Source: JBMOMT01 sp049324835
GTDB lineage: Bacteria > Chloroflexota > Anaerolineae > CAYNKW01
Direction: 5' to 3'
DNA length: 64,000 nucleotides
NCBI GenBank assembly: GCA_049324835.1
Contig: JBMOMT010000027.1
Span: 46,715 to 110,714 of the forward strand
The notes beneath the pieces are model-generated. The model saw only the letters and a list, made by a program, of their open reading frames with translations, did no database searches and was not told where the DNA came from. Positions 34,901 to 42,939 of the stretch are shown here, piece after piece. Position numbers and translations under genes: made by a program. Positions within the stretch are counted from its first letter, which is position 1. Each line of letters opens with the position of its first letter.

Positions 34901-35008
34901 TTTTCTCACCGCCGAGTGCGCAGAGAACCCTGTACTTGTCAGTCCAGGACAAGTGCGCTGAGAAAAGCAGAAAAACAGCCAAAACTCGGCGCTCTCGGCG
35001 GCTTTTTC
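34901..35008. repeat. Inverted repeat (CACCGCCGAG...CTCGGCGG type)
   Basis: TCTCACCGCCGAGTGCGCAG and the right arm CTCGGCGCTCTCGGCGGC form the stem; an inner ACTTGTC/GACAAGT pair is also present. It is related to the repeats at 20239 and 48107. The rest of the 34664-35028 gap shows no gene. Confidence 0.6.
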
Positions 35009-35028
35009 GTGCACTCGTATCTGTGAAT

Positions 35029-35271
35029 TCACAACACGTGTCTGTCACTATCGCGCCGGCGAACGGTGACGATCAACGTGTGGTCTGCGGCGCAGAACGT
35101 AATCGCCTCTACCTGCCCATGACAGCCGGCCACCACCCCTGCGCCGGTGTCGGGGTTCTCGCCGATGGCCGTCTCTGGGGCCACCGTGTCGCCAACGGAC
35201 AACTGGCAGCGGCTGGCGTCAATCCTGAACAGGATTCGGCCCGGCGAGCGTGTGTCTTGGTTCGTGCTCAA
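35029..35271 (-). CDS. Small beta-rich protein (possible barrel-sandwich), overlaps YibE/F end
   Basis: The 80-residue product contains LSVGDTVAPETAIGENPDTG and GHGQVEAI-like turns (GCHGQVEAITF), reminiscent of a hammerhead or barrel-sandwich hairpin. It overlaps the 3' end of the YibE/F gene by 53 nt in another frame, so translation could be coupled. It may be a genuine partner, but the short length leaves doubt. Confidence 0.45.
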   Translation of the reverse strand: MSTNQDTRSPGRILFRIDASRCQLSVGDTVAPETAIGENPDTGAGVVAGCHGQVEAITFCAADHTLIVTVRRRDSDRHVL

Positions 35272-36418
35272 AGGCTTTTCCTCTCTGCCCCACGTAGATG
35301 AATCCCCCCACGATGGCCGTAAAGGGCGCGACCGTCACCAGCCCAAAACTGCCGACGATCGTCTTGAGGATTTCGGCGGCGAGGTAATTGGTGTTCAACA
35401 GGAAAAGTGGCGGGATGCCCTGGGCCATAAAGACCATCAACAGCGCCATGTAACCCGAGGCGTAGGCCATGAGCAAGGTGGTGACCATGGTGCTGGTCAT
35501 GTTGCGCCCCACGACAAAGCCGGATGTGATCAGCTCGCGGCGTGCAAGATCGGGCCGTTTTTGGATCACCTCACTCATGGCCGTCGAGACATCGATGGCC
35601 ACATCGAGCACCGCGCCGGAGGCGCCGATAAAAATGGCCGCCAGGAATACGCGCGTCAGGTTCAGATGCTCGAACCCAGAGTAGAGCAGTGTCTCGGTGA
35701 AGGGCTGGATCGCGCCGTGGAGGCGGAACGCCGGCAGCAGGATCATCGCCAGGGCAGTGGTGAGCAGGATGCCCAATAACGATCCAAGAAGGGCCACCCA
35801 GGCGGTCTTGTTTACGCCCGCAACCAGGTAAAGAGTGACGGCTGTGATGCCGGTCACCACGGCCAGGGCGATCAGCACCGGGTCTTTGCCCAGCAGGATG
35901 TTGGGAAACAGGACTTTCCACATCAGCAGCAGGGCAAAGAAAAAGGATAACAACGCTCGCACGCCCCCCCAGCCGGCAAAGCCGATCATCAGCACGGCGA
36001 AAAGCACCACCAGCAGCAGCTCGATGTTGAGGCGGTAGTGATCGTAGGCTGTGGCCGAGACGGCCCGCCCCTCTTCCACGGCGTCCAGCACCAGAAAGGC
36101 AATATCGCCCACCTGGAACATCTTGTCGGTTTCCATCTTGCCGATCAGGTTGTTGCTGGCCTCCACTTGCTGGCCTTCGTACGGTCCATTCAGGATCTTG
36201 ACGATCAAGACCTGGCTGCCGGCCTTGACGATGCCGAACTGCTGGATGAGCGAGTTATCCACCTCCAACACCTGTCCACGCACGCGCGACACTTTTTGGG
36301 CAAAAGGGCTTTCAAAGCCGGCCGGCAGAACCAGCAGCGCGACCGAAAGCACAAGAACGAGGCCGCTCAGGGCGGCATCTCGACCGAGCCTACGTTTGGG
36401 AGCCTTCAATTGATTCAT
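35219..36418 (-). CDS. YibE/F family membrane protein
   Basis: The 399-residue protein has one N-terminal helix, an extracytoplasmic beta-rich domain (RGQVLEVDNS, VGDIAFLVLD), then about seven further helices with the family signature GASGAVLDVAIDVSTAMSEV and ELITSGFVVGRNMTSTMVTTL. The function of YibE/F is unknown; it is a putative transporter or enzyme. I chose ATG 36418 (MNQLKAPKRRLG) over the upstream 36475, since AGGTGGAAAG precedes it and the extra residues are not typical. Confidence 0.92.
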   Translation of the reverse strand: MNQLKAPKRRLGRDAALSGLVLVLSVALLVLPAGFESPFAQKVSRVRGQVLEVDNSLIQQFGIVKAGSQVLIVKILNGPYEGQQVEASNNLIGKMETDKMFQVGDIAFLVLDAVEEGRAVSATAYDHYRLNIELLLVVLFAVLMIGFAGWGGVRALLSFFFALLLMWKVLFPNILLGKDPVLIALAVVTGITAVTLYLVAGVNKTAWVALLGSLLGILLTTALAMILLPAFRLHGAIQPFTETLLYSGFEHLNLTRVFLAAIFIGASGAVLDVAIDVSTAMSEVIQKRPDLARRELITSGFVVGRNMTSTMVTTLLMAYASGYMALLMVFMAQGIPPLFLLNTNYLAAEILKTIVGSFGLVTVAPFTAIVGGFIYVGQRGKAFEHEPRHTLAGPNPVQD

Positions 36419-36489
36419 CTTTCCACCTGGCAAAGGTGCACGAATTGAGACAATCGGCAAAACCGATTGTCCCAATTCATTGTTTGGTC

Positions 36490-36609
36490 GTTACTCCTCA
36501 GCCTACCCTCCCGCAGGCTGGCAAATCGGTCGAAATCGTTCGTTTCATCCTATATTTCAGCCGATTTCTGCCTGAAACTGCTGCTGAGCCTGCGGGAGGG
36601 TGAACACAA
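36490..36609. repeat. MITE family copy B
   Basis: CAGCCTACCCTCCCGCAGG on the left pairs with GAGCCTGCGGGAGGGTGA on the right, about 115 bp in all. The outer ends have diverged (GTTACTC and ACACAAC) and no target duplication is visible. It lies between the end of the alkaline phosphatase gene and the upstream side of YibE/F, both minus-strand genes. Confidence 0.75.
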
Positions 36610-36632
36610 CCCATGAGGATGATAGGATGCGC

Positions 36633-38384
36633 CTACTGGCTGCGTGCTACCTGGGTGATAAAGCCGGCGGCGAGCATCATGCTGCTGTGGATGTCGGTCT
36701 GGTCGTAGTAGCCGTTGAACAGCTCGCTGCCCGGGCCGATGGCCGAGGTCTGCACCGGCACGCCGGTGTGAGAATAGGATGTCCAGGCGATGCCCGATTT
36801 CTGGTTCAGGATGGTGGTCAGTTTGACGGTCAGGGGCTCGTAGCCGCCGTAGAGCAGGTAGGTGTACTGATCGCTGGCCCGCTCTTCTTTGCCCAGCATG
36901 GTGTTCTGGAAGGCTTCTTCCAGGACGGCCAGCTCCAGGTCGGTGAGGGCCATGCTTTGGGTGAGCGTCGCCCGGGCTGCTGCGGCGGCCTTTTTGGCCT
37001 CGTCGCTGGCGCCTTCGGCCTTGCCGTCGGCGATGGCCTTTTCCAGAGTGGCCTTTTCCTCAGCCGGGATGACGTAAAGGCCGAACGCTTCTTCGATGAC
37101 CGGCAGCAGGTCTTCGAGTTTGGCGTCGGCGGCGGTGTGGCTGGCTTTGTACTCTGCCAGTTTGTCGTCAAAGCCGATGTAGCTCATGTTCTGATGCTGG
37201 ATTTTGTCGAAGAAGGAAGAGTAGCCCGTGCCGGCAAAGCCGATGGTCATACCGCCTGTTTCGTGATCGCCCGTGACGACGATGAGCGTCTCGTCGGGAT
37301 GCTGCTGGTAAAAACGGTAGGCCTCGGCGATGGCCTCATCGAAGGCCAGCGTGTCGTGGATCGACGCGCCGGCGTCGTTGGCGTGGCAGGCCCAGTCGAT
37401 CTTGCCAGCCTCGACCACCATGACGAAACCGGTGGGGTTGTCCAAAAGCTCGATGCCTTTGGCCACGTACTCGGTCAGCGTGATATAACCTTCGGGCTGG
37501 TCGACCGTGTAGTACATGGCGGCATCCCCGTCCACCATGTCGTTCATGGCCAGGACTTTGCCCACGCCAGGTTCGAGCGCCTCCAAGTCGGCGCGGCTGG
37601 TCACCACGGTAAAGCCGTTGGCCCGCGCGGCCTCGATGGCATCCGGTTTGCCTTCTTCTTTGCTCTTGTGCTGCAAGAGCTGGCCACCGGCAAAGTAGTC
37701 AAAGTCCGAGTTGGCCAGTTGCATCGAGATGTCGTACATGTTTTTCCGGGTGGGAACGTGGGCATAAAAAGCGGCCGGCGTGGCGTGATCCAGCGAGACG
37801 GTAGAGATGACGCCGACCTTCCAGCCATGGGCCTTGGCGACCTCGGTGATCGATTCGTAACTGACCGTGCCCGCCGCATCCATGCCGATGACGCCGGACT
37901 TGGTCTTGAAACCGGTGGCGATGGCGGTGGCCGTCGAGGCGGAATCGGGGATGACGCTGCTCAGATCGTAGGTGGTGTTCATGCCCTGGGCGGGAAAGGT
38001 GTTCATCAGCAGGTCGGTGTCTTCTGGCCGGGCGCCTGCCCCGGCCGTGGCGGCCAGGTAAAGCTCGGCGGCGTTACGCTGGGCCACGCCCAGGCCATCG
38101 CCGACAAAGATAAAGAGATATTTGGCTTTGGCGGGGGTCGACGTTGGGGCGTCCTTGACGACCTCTTTTTCAACGACGACCTGCTTTTCCACGACCACCG
38201 TTTCGACGACTTTTTTCTCGACTTCGACGGGCACCTGCTTTTCGACGACGACGGTCTGCACCACCGGCTTTTCAACGACCACCTGCTTTTCGATCACCTC
38301 GGCGGTCGGCGCGGCGCAGGCTGCCAGCAGCAGCAAGAGGGAGACAAGCAGGAACAGCCCTGTTTTGGATTTGCTTCTGTGCAT
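36633..38384 (-). CDS. Alkaline phosphatase lipoprotein
   Basis: The 583-residue protein has a lipobox (LLLLAAC) and then about 50 residues of Val/Glu/Lys-rich repeats built from VVEK units, a membrane-to-domain spacer. The catalytic domain starts KYLFIFVGDGLG and holds the nucleophile in VIPDSASTATAIATG, plus metal ligands in EAGKIDWACHANDA, VTGDHETGG. It would release phosphate from organic esters outside the membrane using zinc and magnesium. AGGAGG precedes the ATG. Two Pho-box-like arrays lie upstream, implying induction by phosphate starvation. Confidence 0.93.
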   Translation of the reverse strand: MHRSKSKTGLFLLVSLLLLLAACAAPTAEVIEKQVVVEKPVVQTVVVEKQVPVEVEKKVVETVVVEKQVVVEKEVVKDAPTSTPAKAKYLFIFVGDGLGVAQRNAAELYLAATAGAGARPEDTDLLMNTFPAQGMNTTYDLSSVIPDSASTATAIATGFKTKSGVIGMDAAGTVSYESITEVAKAHGWKVGVISTVSLDHATPAAFYAHVPTRKNMYDISMQLANSDFDYFAGGQLLQHKSKEEGKPDAIEAARANGFTVVTSRADLEALEPGVGKVLAMNDMVDGDAAMYYTVDQPEGYITLTEYVAKGIELLDNPTGFVMVVEAGKIDWACHANDAGASIHDTLAFDEAIAEAYRFYQQHPDETLIVVTGDHETGGMTIGFAGTGYSSFFDKIQHQNMSYIGFDDKLAEYKASHTAADAKLEDLLPVIEEAFGLYVIPAEEKATLEKAIADGKAEGASDEAKKAAAAARATLTQSMALTDLELAVLEEAFQNTMLGKEERASDQYTYLLYGGYEPLTVKLTTILNQKSGIAWTSYSHTGVPVQTSAIGPGSELFNGYYDQTDIHSSMMLAAGFITQVARSQ

Positions 38385-38587
38385 GTTTTCCTCCTATCAA
38401 GTTTTGGCATTGTGGGGACGAACGTCTTGCGAACCCTAAAGGTTCCTGCGTGGGCGTATCAGGCCCGGTGGGTGATACTGGCGGGATGTCGACACCTCCT
38501 TCGGCAGACGACATTATGTCTGCGTAAACAGCGCCCCAGGCGCTCTTGCGATGCCGCCTGAAACACAGTTCACAACCGTGCAATTGG

Positions 38588-38664
38588 ATCGTATCACAGG
38601 TGTGTTAACGGCGCTTGAACGGAGATTTAACGGCGGGTTAAGAGTTTCTTAACGTGGTGTTAAT
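38588..38664 (-). promoter_or_regulatory. Six-unit 11-bp TTAAC array and promoter of the alkaline phosphatase (Pho box array 1)
   Basis: Units on the + strand start at 38605, 38616, 38627, 38638, 38649 and 38660: TTAAC, TGAAC, TTAAC, TTAAG, TTAAC, TTAAT, all exactly 11 bp apart. On the minus strand, 11 bp beyond the array, lies an extended -10 TGATACGAT (38588-38596). Direct repeats one helical turn apart are how PhoP/PhoB-family regulators bind. Confidence 0.75.
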
Positions 38665-38706
38665 GGTCTGACGAACCGGGCGGCCTCACGATCCGTTTCG
38701 GCGGCG

Positions 38707-38782
38707 TTTACTCAACCTTAACCATCTGTTAACCGGCTGTTAAAATAGCGATAACTCGGTCTTAATACCAACGCTTTATACT
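38707..38782 (+). promoter_or_regulatory. Six-unit 11-bp TTAAC array with -10 box (Pho box array 2)
   Basis: Units start at 38707 (TTTAC), 38718 (TTAAC), 38729 (TTAAC), 38740 (TTAAA), 38751 (ATAAC) and 38762 (TTAAT), all exactly 11 bp apart. Ten bp further lies TATACT (38777-38782). The direction fits the metallophosphoesterase gene at 39019. A MITE begins 9 bp after the -10. Confidence 0.75.
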
Positions 38783-38783
38783 G

Positions 38784-38942
38784 GGGTATCGGTAACTGTT
38801 CAGCCTACCTTCCCGCAGGCTAGAACCGTTCATCCTGTCCCACAATCTGGCCGACTGGACGCTGGCGAATCGACAAATTGCGGCAGTGTAGGGTCACGGC
38901 CCCTACAAGAGCCTGCGGGAGGGTGAGCAGTTACGGGTATCG
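38784..38942. repeat. MITE family copy C with perfect 8-bp target duplication
   Basis: GGGTATCG flanks the element on both sides (38784-38791 and 38935-38942). The 143-bp body begins GTAACTGTTCAGCCTACC and ends GGGTGAGCAGTTAC. It contains no ORF. It lies at the expected transcription start of the promoter at 38777, so it is probably transcribed as a leader hairpin. Confidence 0.88.
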
Positions 38943-39018
38943 ATTTCATCTCCGGGGTTCCGCAGTCAATCCGCTCGGACCGCGTAGAGGACACAAGTCA
39001 GGAGGAGGTCCGAATCTG

Positions 39019-39966
39019 ATGGCCACCATAGGTGAGGAGATCACCCTCAGGCAGACCTGGCTGTGGTCCGGCCAGATTGCCCACGACCACTGGCAAAACG
39101 TTGCCCACAGGCGTCTGACGCAGGTTTTTGAAGCGGCGGATGTCGCGCCCTTTGACGATACCAGCCGTTTTGTCTTCTTTAGCGACCTTCACCGGGGCGA
39201 CAATGGCCCAACGGACGCTTTTGCCAGGAACGAAGCGTTGTTTCTCCGAGTGTTGAATCACTATTACCGTCAGGGGTTTGCCTACGTTGAGGTTGGTGAT
39301 GGCGACGAGTTGTGGCAGAACCGGAAATTCAGCGCCGTGCGCCAGGCCCACGGGCGTGTCTTTGACCTGCTGCATCAATTCGACCAACGGAACCGTTTGC
39401 ACCTCGTCGCCGGCAACCACGACATTCAGGGCAACTGGCATCGCCCGGTGGTGAAGGATGGCCTCGTTGCTCAGGAGGGTTTGATCCTCCAGCACGCCGG
39501 CACCGGTCAGCGCCTTTTCGTGGTGCATGGGCATCAGGCCGATTTTGCCAGCGACCGATTACACGTAATGAGTCGCCTGGCGGTGCGTTACATCTGGCGG
39601 CGTTTGCAGTTGCTCAGTTTTGGCAGCGCCTCCAGCCGCGCCAGCGACTTTCGGCGCCAGTGGGGCTGTTTTGGGCAATGCGTGGTCGATTGGCTGCAAA
39701 CGAAATTGCGCCAGATCGAGCAGCGTATCGTGATTTGGGCGCAGGATCAACACCAGACGATCATTTGCGGCCATACGCATCGCCAGGCCTTTGCCCCCCA
39801 CGGCGCCCCATCTTATTTTAATACCGGCTGTGGCGTGACGCCCGGTGTGCTCACCGGCATCGAGATCCGGGACGGGCACATCCAACCGGTGCGCTGGTCG
39901 GTGGGTGAGGGCTACCAACGCCTGGCAACGGCCCGGAAATTGAATCGAATAGACGCCTGGCAGTAG
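39019..39966 (+). CDS. Metallophosphoesterase
   Basis: The 315-residue calcineurin-like phosphoesterase shows the two-metal motifs in order: FFSDLHRGD (DxH), VEVGDGDELW (GDxxD/E), AGNHD (GNHD), VVHGHQADF and CGHTHRQAF (GHxH). No signal peptide is visible, so it probably acts in the cytoplasm on a phosphomono- or diester. ATG 39019 has GGAGGAGG about 10 nt upstream; the longer frame from 38878 starts inside the MITE. Array 2 suggests Pho control. Confidence 0.88.
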   Translation: MATIGEEITLRQTWLWSGQIAHDHWQNVAHRRLTQVFEAADVAPFDDTSRFVFFSDLHRGDNGPTDAFARNEALFLRVLNHYYRQGFAYVEVGDGDELWQNRKFSAVRQAHGRVFDLLHQFDQRNRLHLVAGNHDIQGNWHRPVVKDGLVAQEGLILQHAGTGQRLFVVHGHQADFASDRLHVMSRLAVRYIWRRLQLLSFGSASSRASDFRRQWGCFGQCVVDWLQTKLRQIEQRIVIWAQDQHQTIICGHTHRQAFAPHGAPSYFNTGCGVTPGVLTGIEIRDGHIQPVRWSVGEGYQRLATARKLNRIDAWQ

Positions 39967-40002
39967 ACGCAGCGTTGCGGGGCGCGATATACGATTTGAG
40001 GA

Positions 40003-41142
40003 ATGATCATGCAGGTTCGTAAAATCGATCTGGAACGTAAAGCAGACATCGAACGTTTTATTCACTTTCCTTTTGAGCTCTATGCCGATTGCCCGCGGTG
40101 GGTGCCGCCCCTCGTTTCGAGCGAAAAACAGGCGCTCAACCGGCGCAAACATCCCTTTTACCGTCACTCGACAGCCGATTTTTTCGTCGCTCAGAGCGAC
40201 GGCCAGGTGGTGGGTCGCATCGCCGTGATGCACCACCGGCGGTACAACCAATATCGCCGCGCCAGGGCCGCTTTTTTCGGTTACTTTGAGGTGATCCAGG
40301 AGCAGCGGGTGGCCCAGGCCCTCTTTGACGCTGCCTTCGATTGGGCCAGGCAACGAGGTCTGGATGAAATGATCGGCCCCAGAGGATTGCTCGGCACCGA
40401 CGGCGGCGGCGTGCTGGTGGAGGGTTTCGAGCACCCGCCCGCCCTGGGTGTGCCCTACAATCACCCCTATTACGATGCCCTCATCACGGGTGCGGGCTTG
40501 GTCAAAGACACCGACTATCTGTCCGGCGTGGTCCGGCGGGGACATCAGTTGCCGGAACGCATCTACCGCATCGCCGAAAAGGTCCAAGAGCGACGTGGTT
40601 TCCACGTCAGGGCTTTTCGTAACAAGCGCGAGATGCGCCGCTGGGTGCCGCGAGTGGTGCAGGCGCACCGCCAGGCCTTCAGTGAGAACCACACCTATTG
40701 CCCACCCACCGATGCCGAGATCGCGCTCATTGTTGAAACGGTGCTCAGTGTGGCCGACCCACGGCTGATCAAACTGGTGATGAAGGGTGAAGAGTTGGCC
40801 GGTTTTGTTTTCGTGTATCCCGATCTCTCGCTCGCGCTGCAAAAAGCCCAGGGACGGCTGTGGCCCTGGGGCTGGTATCACTTGCTGCGCGAGCGGCGGC
40901 GCACCAGACGACTCAACGCCAATGGCCTGGGATTCCTGCCGGCCTACCAGGGATTGGGCGGCAACGCCGTGCTGTACGTCGAGGTGGCCAAAACCCTCGA
41001 GTCGTCGCGTTTTGAACAGTTGGATCTGATCCAGACCGAAGAGGGCAACGTGGCCAGTCTGGCCGACATCGAAGTCATTGGCGCCAGGTGGTACAAGCGC
41101 CACCGCAGTTATCGGCGGCCATTGGAGAATGGCCATGGCTAG
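40003..41142 (+). CDS. GNAT-like acyltransferase family protein
   Basis: The 379-residue protein starts VRKIDLERKADIERFIHFPF and shows GNAT-like blocks: FFVAQSDGQVVGRIAVM, FGYFEVIQEQRVAQALFDAA and a C-terminal second half with GFVFVYPDLS. The GTDGGGVLVEGFEHPP stretch is typical of a group of large bacterial GNAT-like proteins of unknown substrate. It overlaps the next gene by 8 nt, so it belongs to the glycan cluster, perhaps acylating an amino sugar. Confidence 0.75.
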   Translation: MIMQVRKIDLERKADIERFIHFPFELYADCPRWVPPLVSSEKQALNRRKHPFYRHSTADFFVAQSDGQVVGRIAVMHHRRYNQYRRARAAFFGYFEVIQEQRVAQALFDAAFDWARQRGLDEMIGPRGLLGTDGGGVLVEGFEHPPALGVPYNHPYYDALITGAGLVKDTDYLSGVVRRGHQLPERIYRIAEKVQERRGFHVRAFRNKREMRRWVPRVVQAHRQAFSENHTYCPPTDAEIALIVETVLSVADPRLIKLVMKGEELAGFVFVYPDLSLALQKAQGRLWPWGWYHLLRERRRTRRLNANGLGFLPAYQGLGGNAVLYVEVAKTLESSRFEQLDLIQTEEGNVASLADIEVIGARWYKRHRSYRRPLENGHG

Positions 41143-42103
41143 AAAAAAAGTGCTGTGCATCGGCGGCTCGCTGAACCAGACCTCCATGACCCACGCCGTG
41201 GCCCGGCAGCTCGAGCCCGGCTACGACTGTTATTTTTCGGCCTTTTATTGCGATGGCCTGCTCACGCTGGCGGCCAAAGCGGGCCTGCTCGATTTCTCGA
41301 TCATCGGCGGCAAGTTTCGCGCCTCCACCGAAGCCTACTTTCGGGAGAATGGCCTCAAGGTGGATTACGGCGGTCGGCAGGGTGGTTACGATCTGATCCT
41401 GACCACGAGTGATATCATCTGGCAGAAAAACCTGCGCGGCCACAAGGTCGTGCTCGTCCAGGAGGGCATGACCGATCCTGATAACCTGATGACGGCCCTG
41501 GTGAGTCGCCTGGGCCTGCCGCGCTGGCTGGCCGGCAACACCTCTACCAACGGCCTTTCCAACGCCTACGACGTTTTTTGTGTGGCCTCGGAGGGCTATC
41601 GCGACTTTTTCATCCGCAAGGGTGTCAGTCCGGAAAAAGTGGTCGTCACCGGCATTCCCAATTTCGACAACGTCGCGCAGTTTCTGAACAACGATTTTCC
41701 CTATCACGGTTATGTGTTGGTCGCTACCACAGACCTGCGCGAGACCTTTCGGTACGACAATCGCAACAAGCTCATTCGCCGCTGCCTAGAGATCGCCGAC
41801 GGGCGGCCCCTCATCTTTAAACTGCACCCCAACGAGAACGTCGAGCGCGCCACGCGCGAGATCGAGGCTCTGGCCCCGCAGGCGTTGGTGTTGGCCAGCG
41901 GCAATACGAATCACATGATCGCCAATTGTCAGGTGTTGATCACACAATACTCTTCGGTGGTGTACATCGGCCTGGCGCTGGGCAAAGAGGTTCATTCGTA
42001 CTTTGACGTGCAGCAGCTCAAAACGCTCACGCCGGTTCAGAACGGAGGCGCATCTGCCGCCAACATTGCCCAGGTGTGCCGCCGGCTGGTGGAGGGAGGA
42101 TGA
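41135..42103 (+). CDS. GT-B-fold glycosyl/glycerophospho-transferase-like protein
   Basis: The 322-residue protein begins with a Rossmann-like strand (KKVLCIGGSLNQTSM) and has a C-terminal domain with LIFKLHPNEN, ASGNTNHMIANCQVLITQYSS and the GLALGKEV loop, as in CDP-glycerol transferases and UDP-GlcNAc 2-epimerase-like GT-B proteins. ATG 41135 is chosen because TTGGAG is 7 nt upstream. It ends overlapping the next gene's possible ATG. Donor and acceptor are unknown; membrane attachment is not evident. Confidence 0.75.
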   Translation: MARKKVLCIGGSLNQTSMTHAVARQLEPGYDCYFSAFYCDGLLTLAAKAGLLDFSIIGGKFRASTEAYFRENGLKVDYGGRQGGYDLILTTSDIIWQKNLRGHKVVLVQEGMTDPDNLMTALVSRLGLPRWLAGNTSTNGLSNAYDVFCVASEGYRDFFIRKGVSPEKVVVTGIPNFDNVAQFLNNDFPYHGYVLVATTDLRETFRYDNRNKLIRRCLEIADGRPLIFKLHPNENVERATREIEALAPQALVLASGNTNHMIANCQVLITQYSSVVYIGLALGKEVHSYFDVQQLKTLTPVQNGGASAANIAQVCRRLVEGG

Positions 42104-42108
42104 GACCC

Positions 42109-42939
42109 ATGTCTTCGATGCGGCTGGTGACGGTCGTTCAGGCTCGAACAGGCTCCTCACGCCTGCCCAACAAGATCATGCTGCCCCTGGCCGGCAAGCC
42201 GTTGCTGGCGCGCCTGGTGGAGCGGGTGCAGGCCGCCGGGCTGGCGGGCACGGTCGTTGTCGCTACCACCTGGGAGCCGGCCGACGATCCCATTGCCGCG
42301 TTGTGCCGGGCCGAGGGCCTGGCCTGTTTCCGCGGCCACCCCACCGATCTGCTGGATCGTCACTATCAGGCGGGCCAGCTCTTTCAGGCCGACGCCGTGG
42401 TCAAGATTCCGTCCGATGTGCCCCTGATCGACCCCAAGATCATCGATCGGGTCATCGGCCTTTACCTTCAAGAGCCTGGCGTCTACGATTACGTCAGTAA
42501 CCTTCACCCGGCTTCCTACCCCGACGGCAACGATGTGGAGATCATGGCCATGCCTGCGCTGGAGACGGCCTGGCGCGAGGCGCAGCGTGATTATGAGCGT
42601 GAGCACACCACGCCGTTCTTTTGGGAGAACCCGGAGCGCTTTTGCATCGGTAACGTCGTCTGGGAGAGCGGCCTGGATTATTCGATGAGCCATCGCTGGA
42701 CGATCGACTATGAGCAGGATTACCGCTTTATCAAAGTGGTCTTTCATACACTCTATCCCCAAAACCAGTTGTTTGGCCTGGAGGACATCCTGGTCTTGTT
42801 GGAGCGGCGACCCTATCTCATGGCGCTCAACAGCCAGTACGCCGGCGTCAACTGGTACCGTCACCACCTGGACGAGTTGCGCACCGTCTCGGTGGCCCAC
42901 ACGCGGCTGGAACCTGCACAGGAGGCTCATGTCGGGTAA
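42109..42939 (+). CDS. SpsF-like cytidylyltransferase
   Basis: The 276-residue nucleotidyltransferase has the signature VVQARTGSSRLPNKIMLPLA (nucleotide loop with Arg and Lys) and the metal-binding VVKIPSDVPLIDP. SpsF and related enzymes activate sugars or keto acids as CMP derivatives for surface glycans. ATG 42109 has GGAGG 9 nt upstream; an alternative ATG at 42100 overlaps the previous stop codon. It overlaps the following GT2 gene by 11 nt. With the NeuB-like synthase downstream it probably supplies the CMP-activated sugar. Confidence 0.88.
   Translation: MSSMRLVTVVQARTGSSRLPNKIMLPLAGKPLLARLVERVQAAGLAGTVVVATTWEPADDPIAALCRAEGLACFRGHPTDLLDRHYQAGQLFQADAVVKIPSDVPLIDPKIIDRVIGLYLQEPGVYDYVSNLHPASYPDGNDVEIMAMPALETAWREAQRDYEREHTTPFFWENPERFCIGNVVWESGLDYSMSHRWTIDYEQDYRFIKVVFHTLYPQNQLFGLEDILVLLERRPYLMALNSQYAGVNWYRHHLDELRTVSVAHTRLEPAQEAHVG

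Noticed and set aside
36600..38561. A 653-residue + frame opposite the alkaline phosphatase
   Set aside because: It mirrors the phosphatase codons and has no recognisable domain or RBS.
39559..41187. A 542-residue minus frame across the metallophosphoesterase and GNAT-like genes
   Set aside because: It is antisense to two genes with clear motifs and shows no motif of its own.
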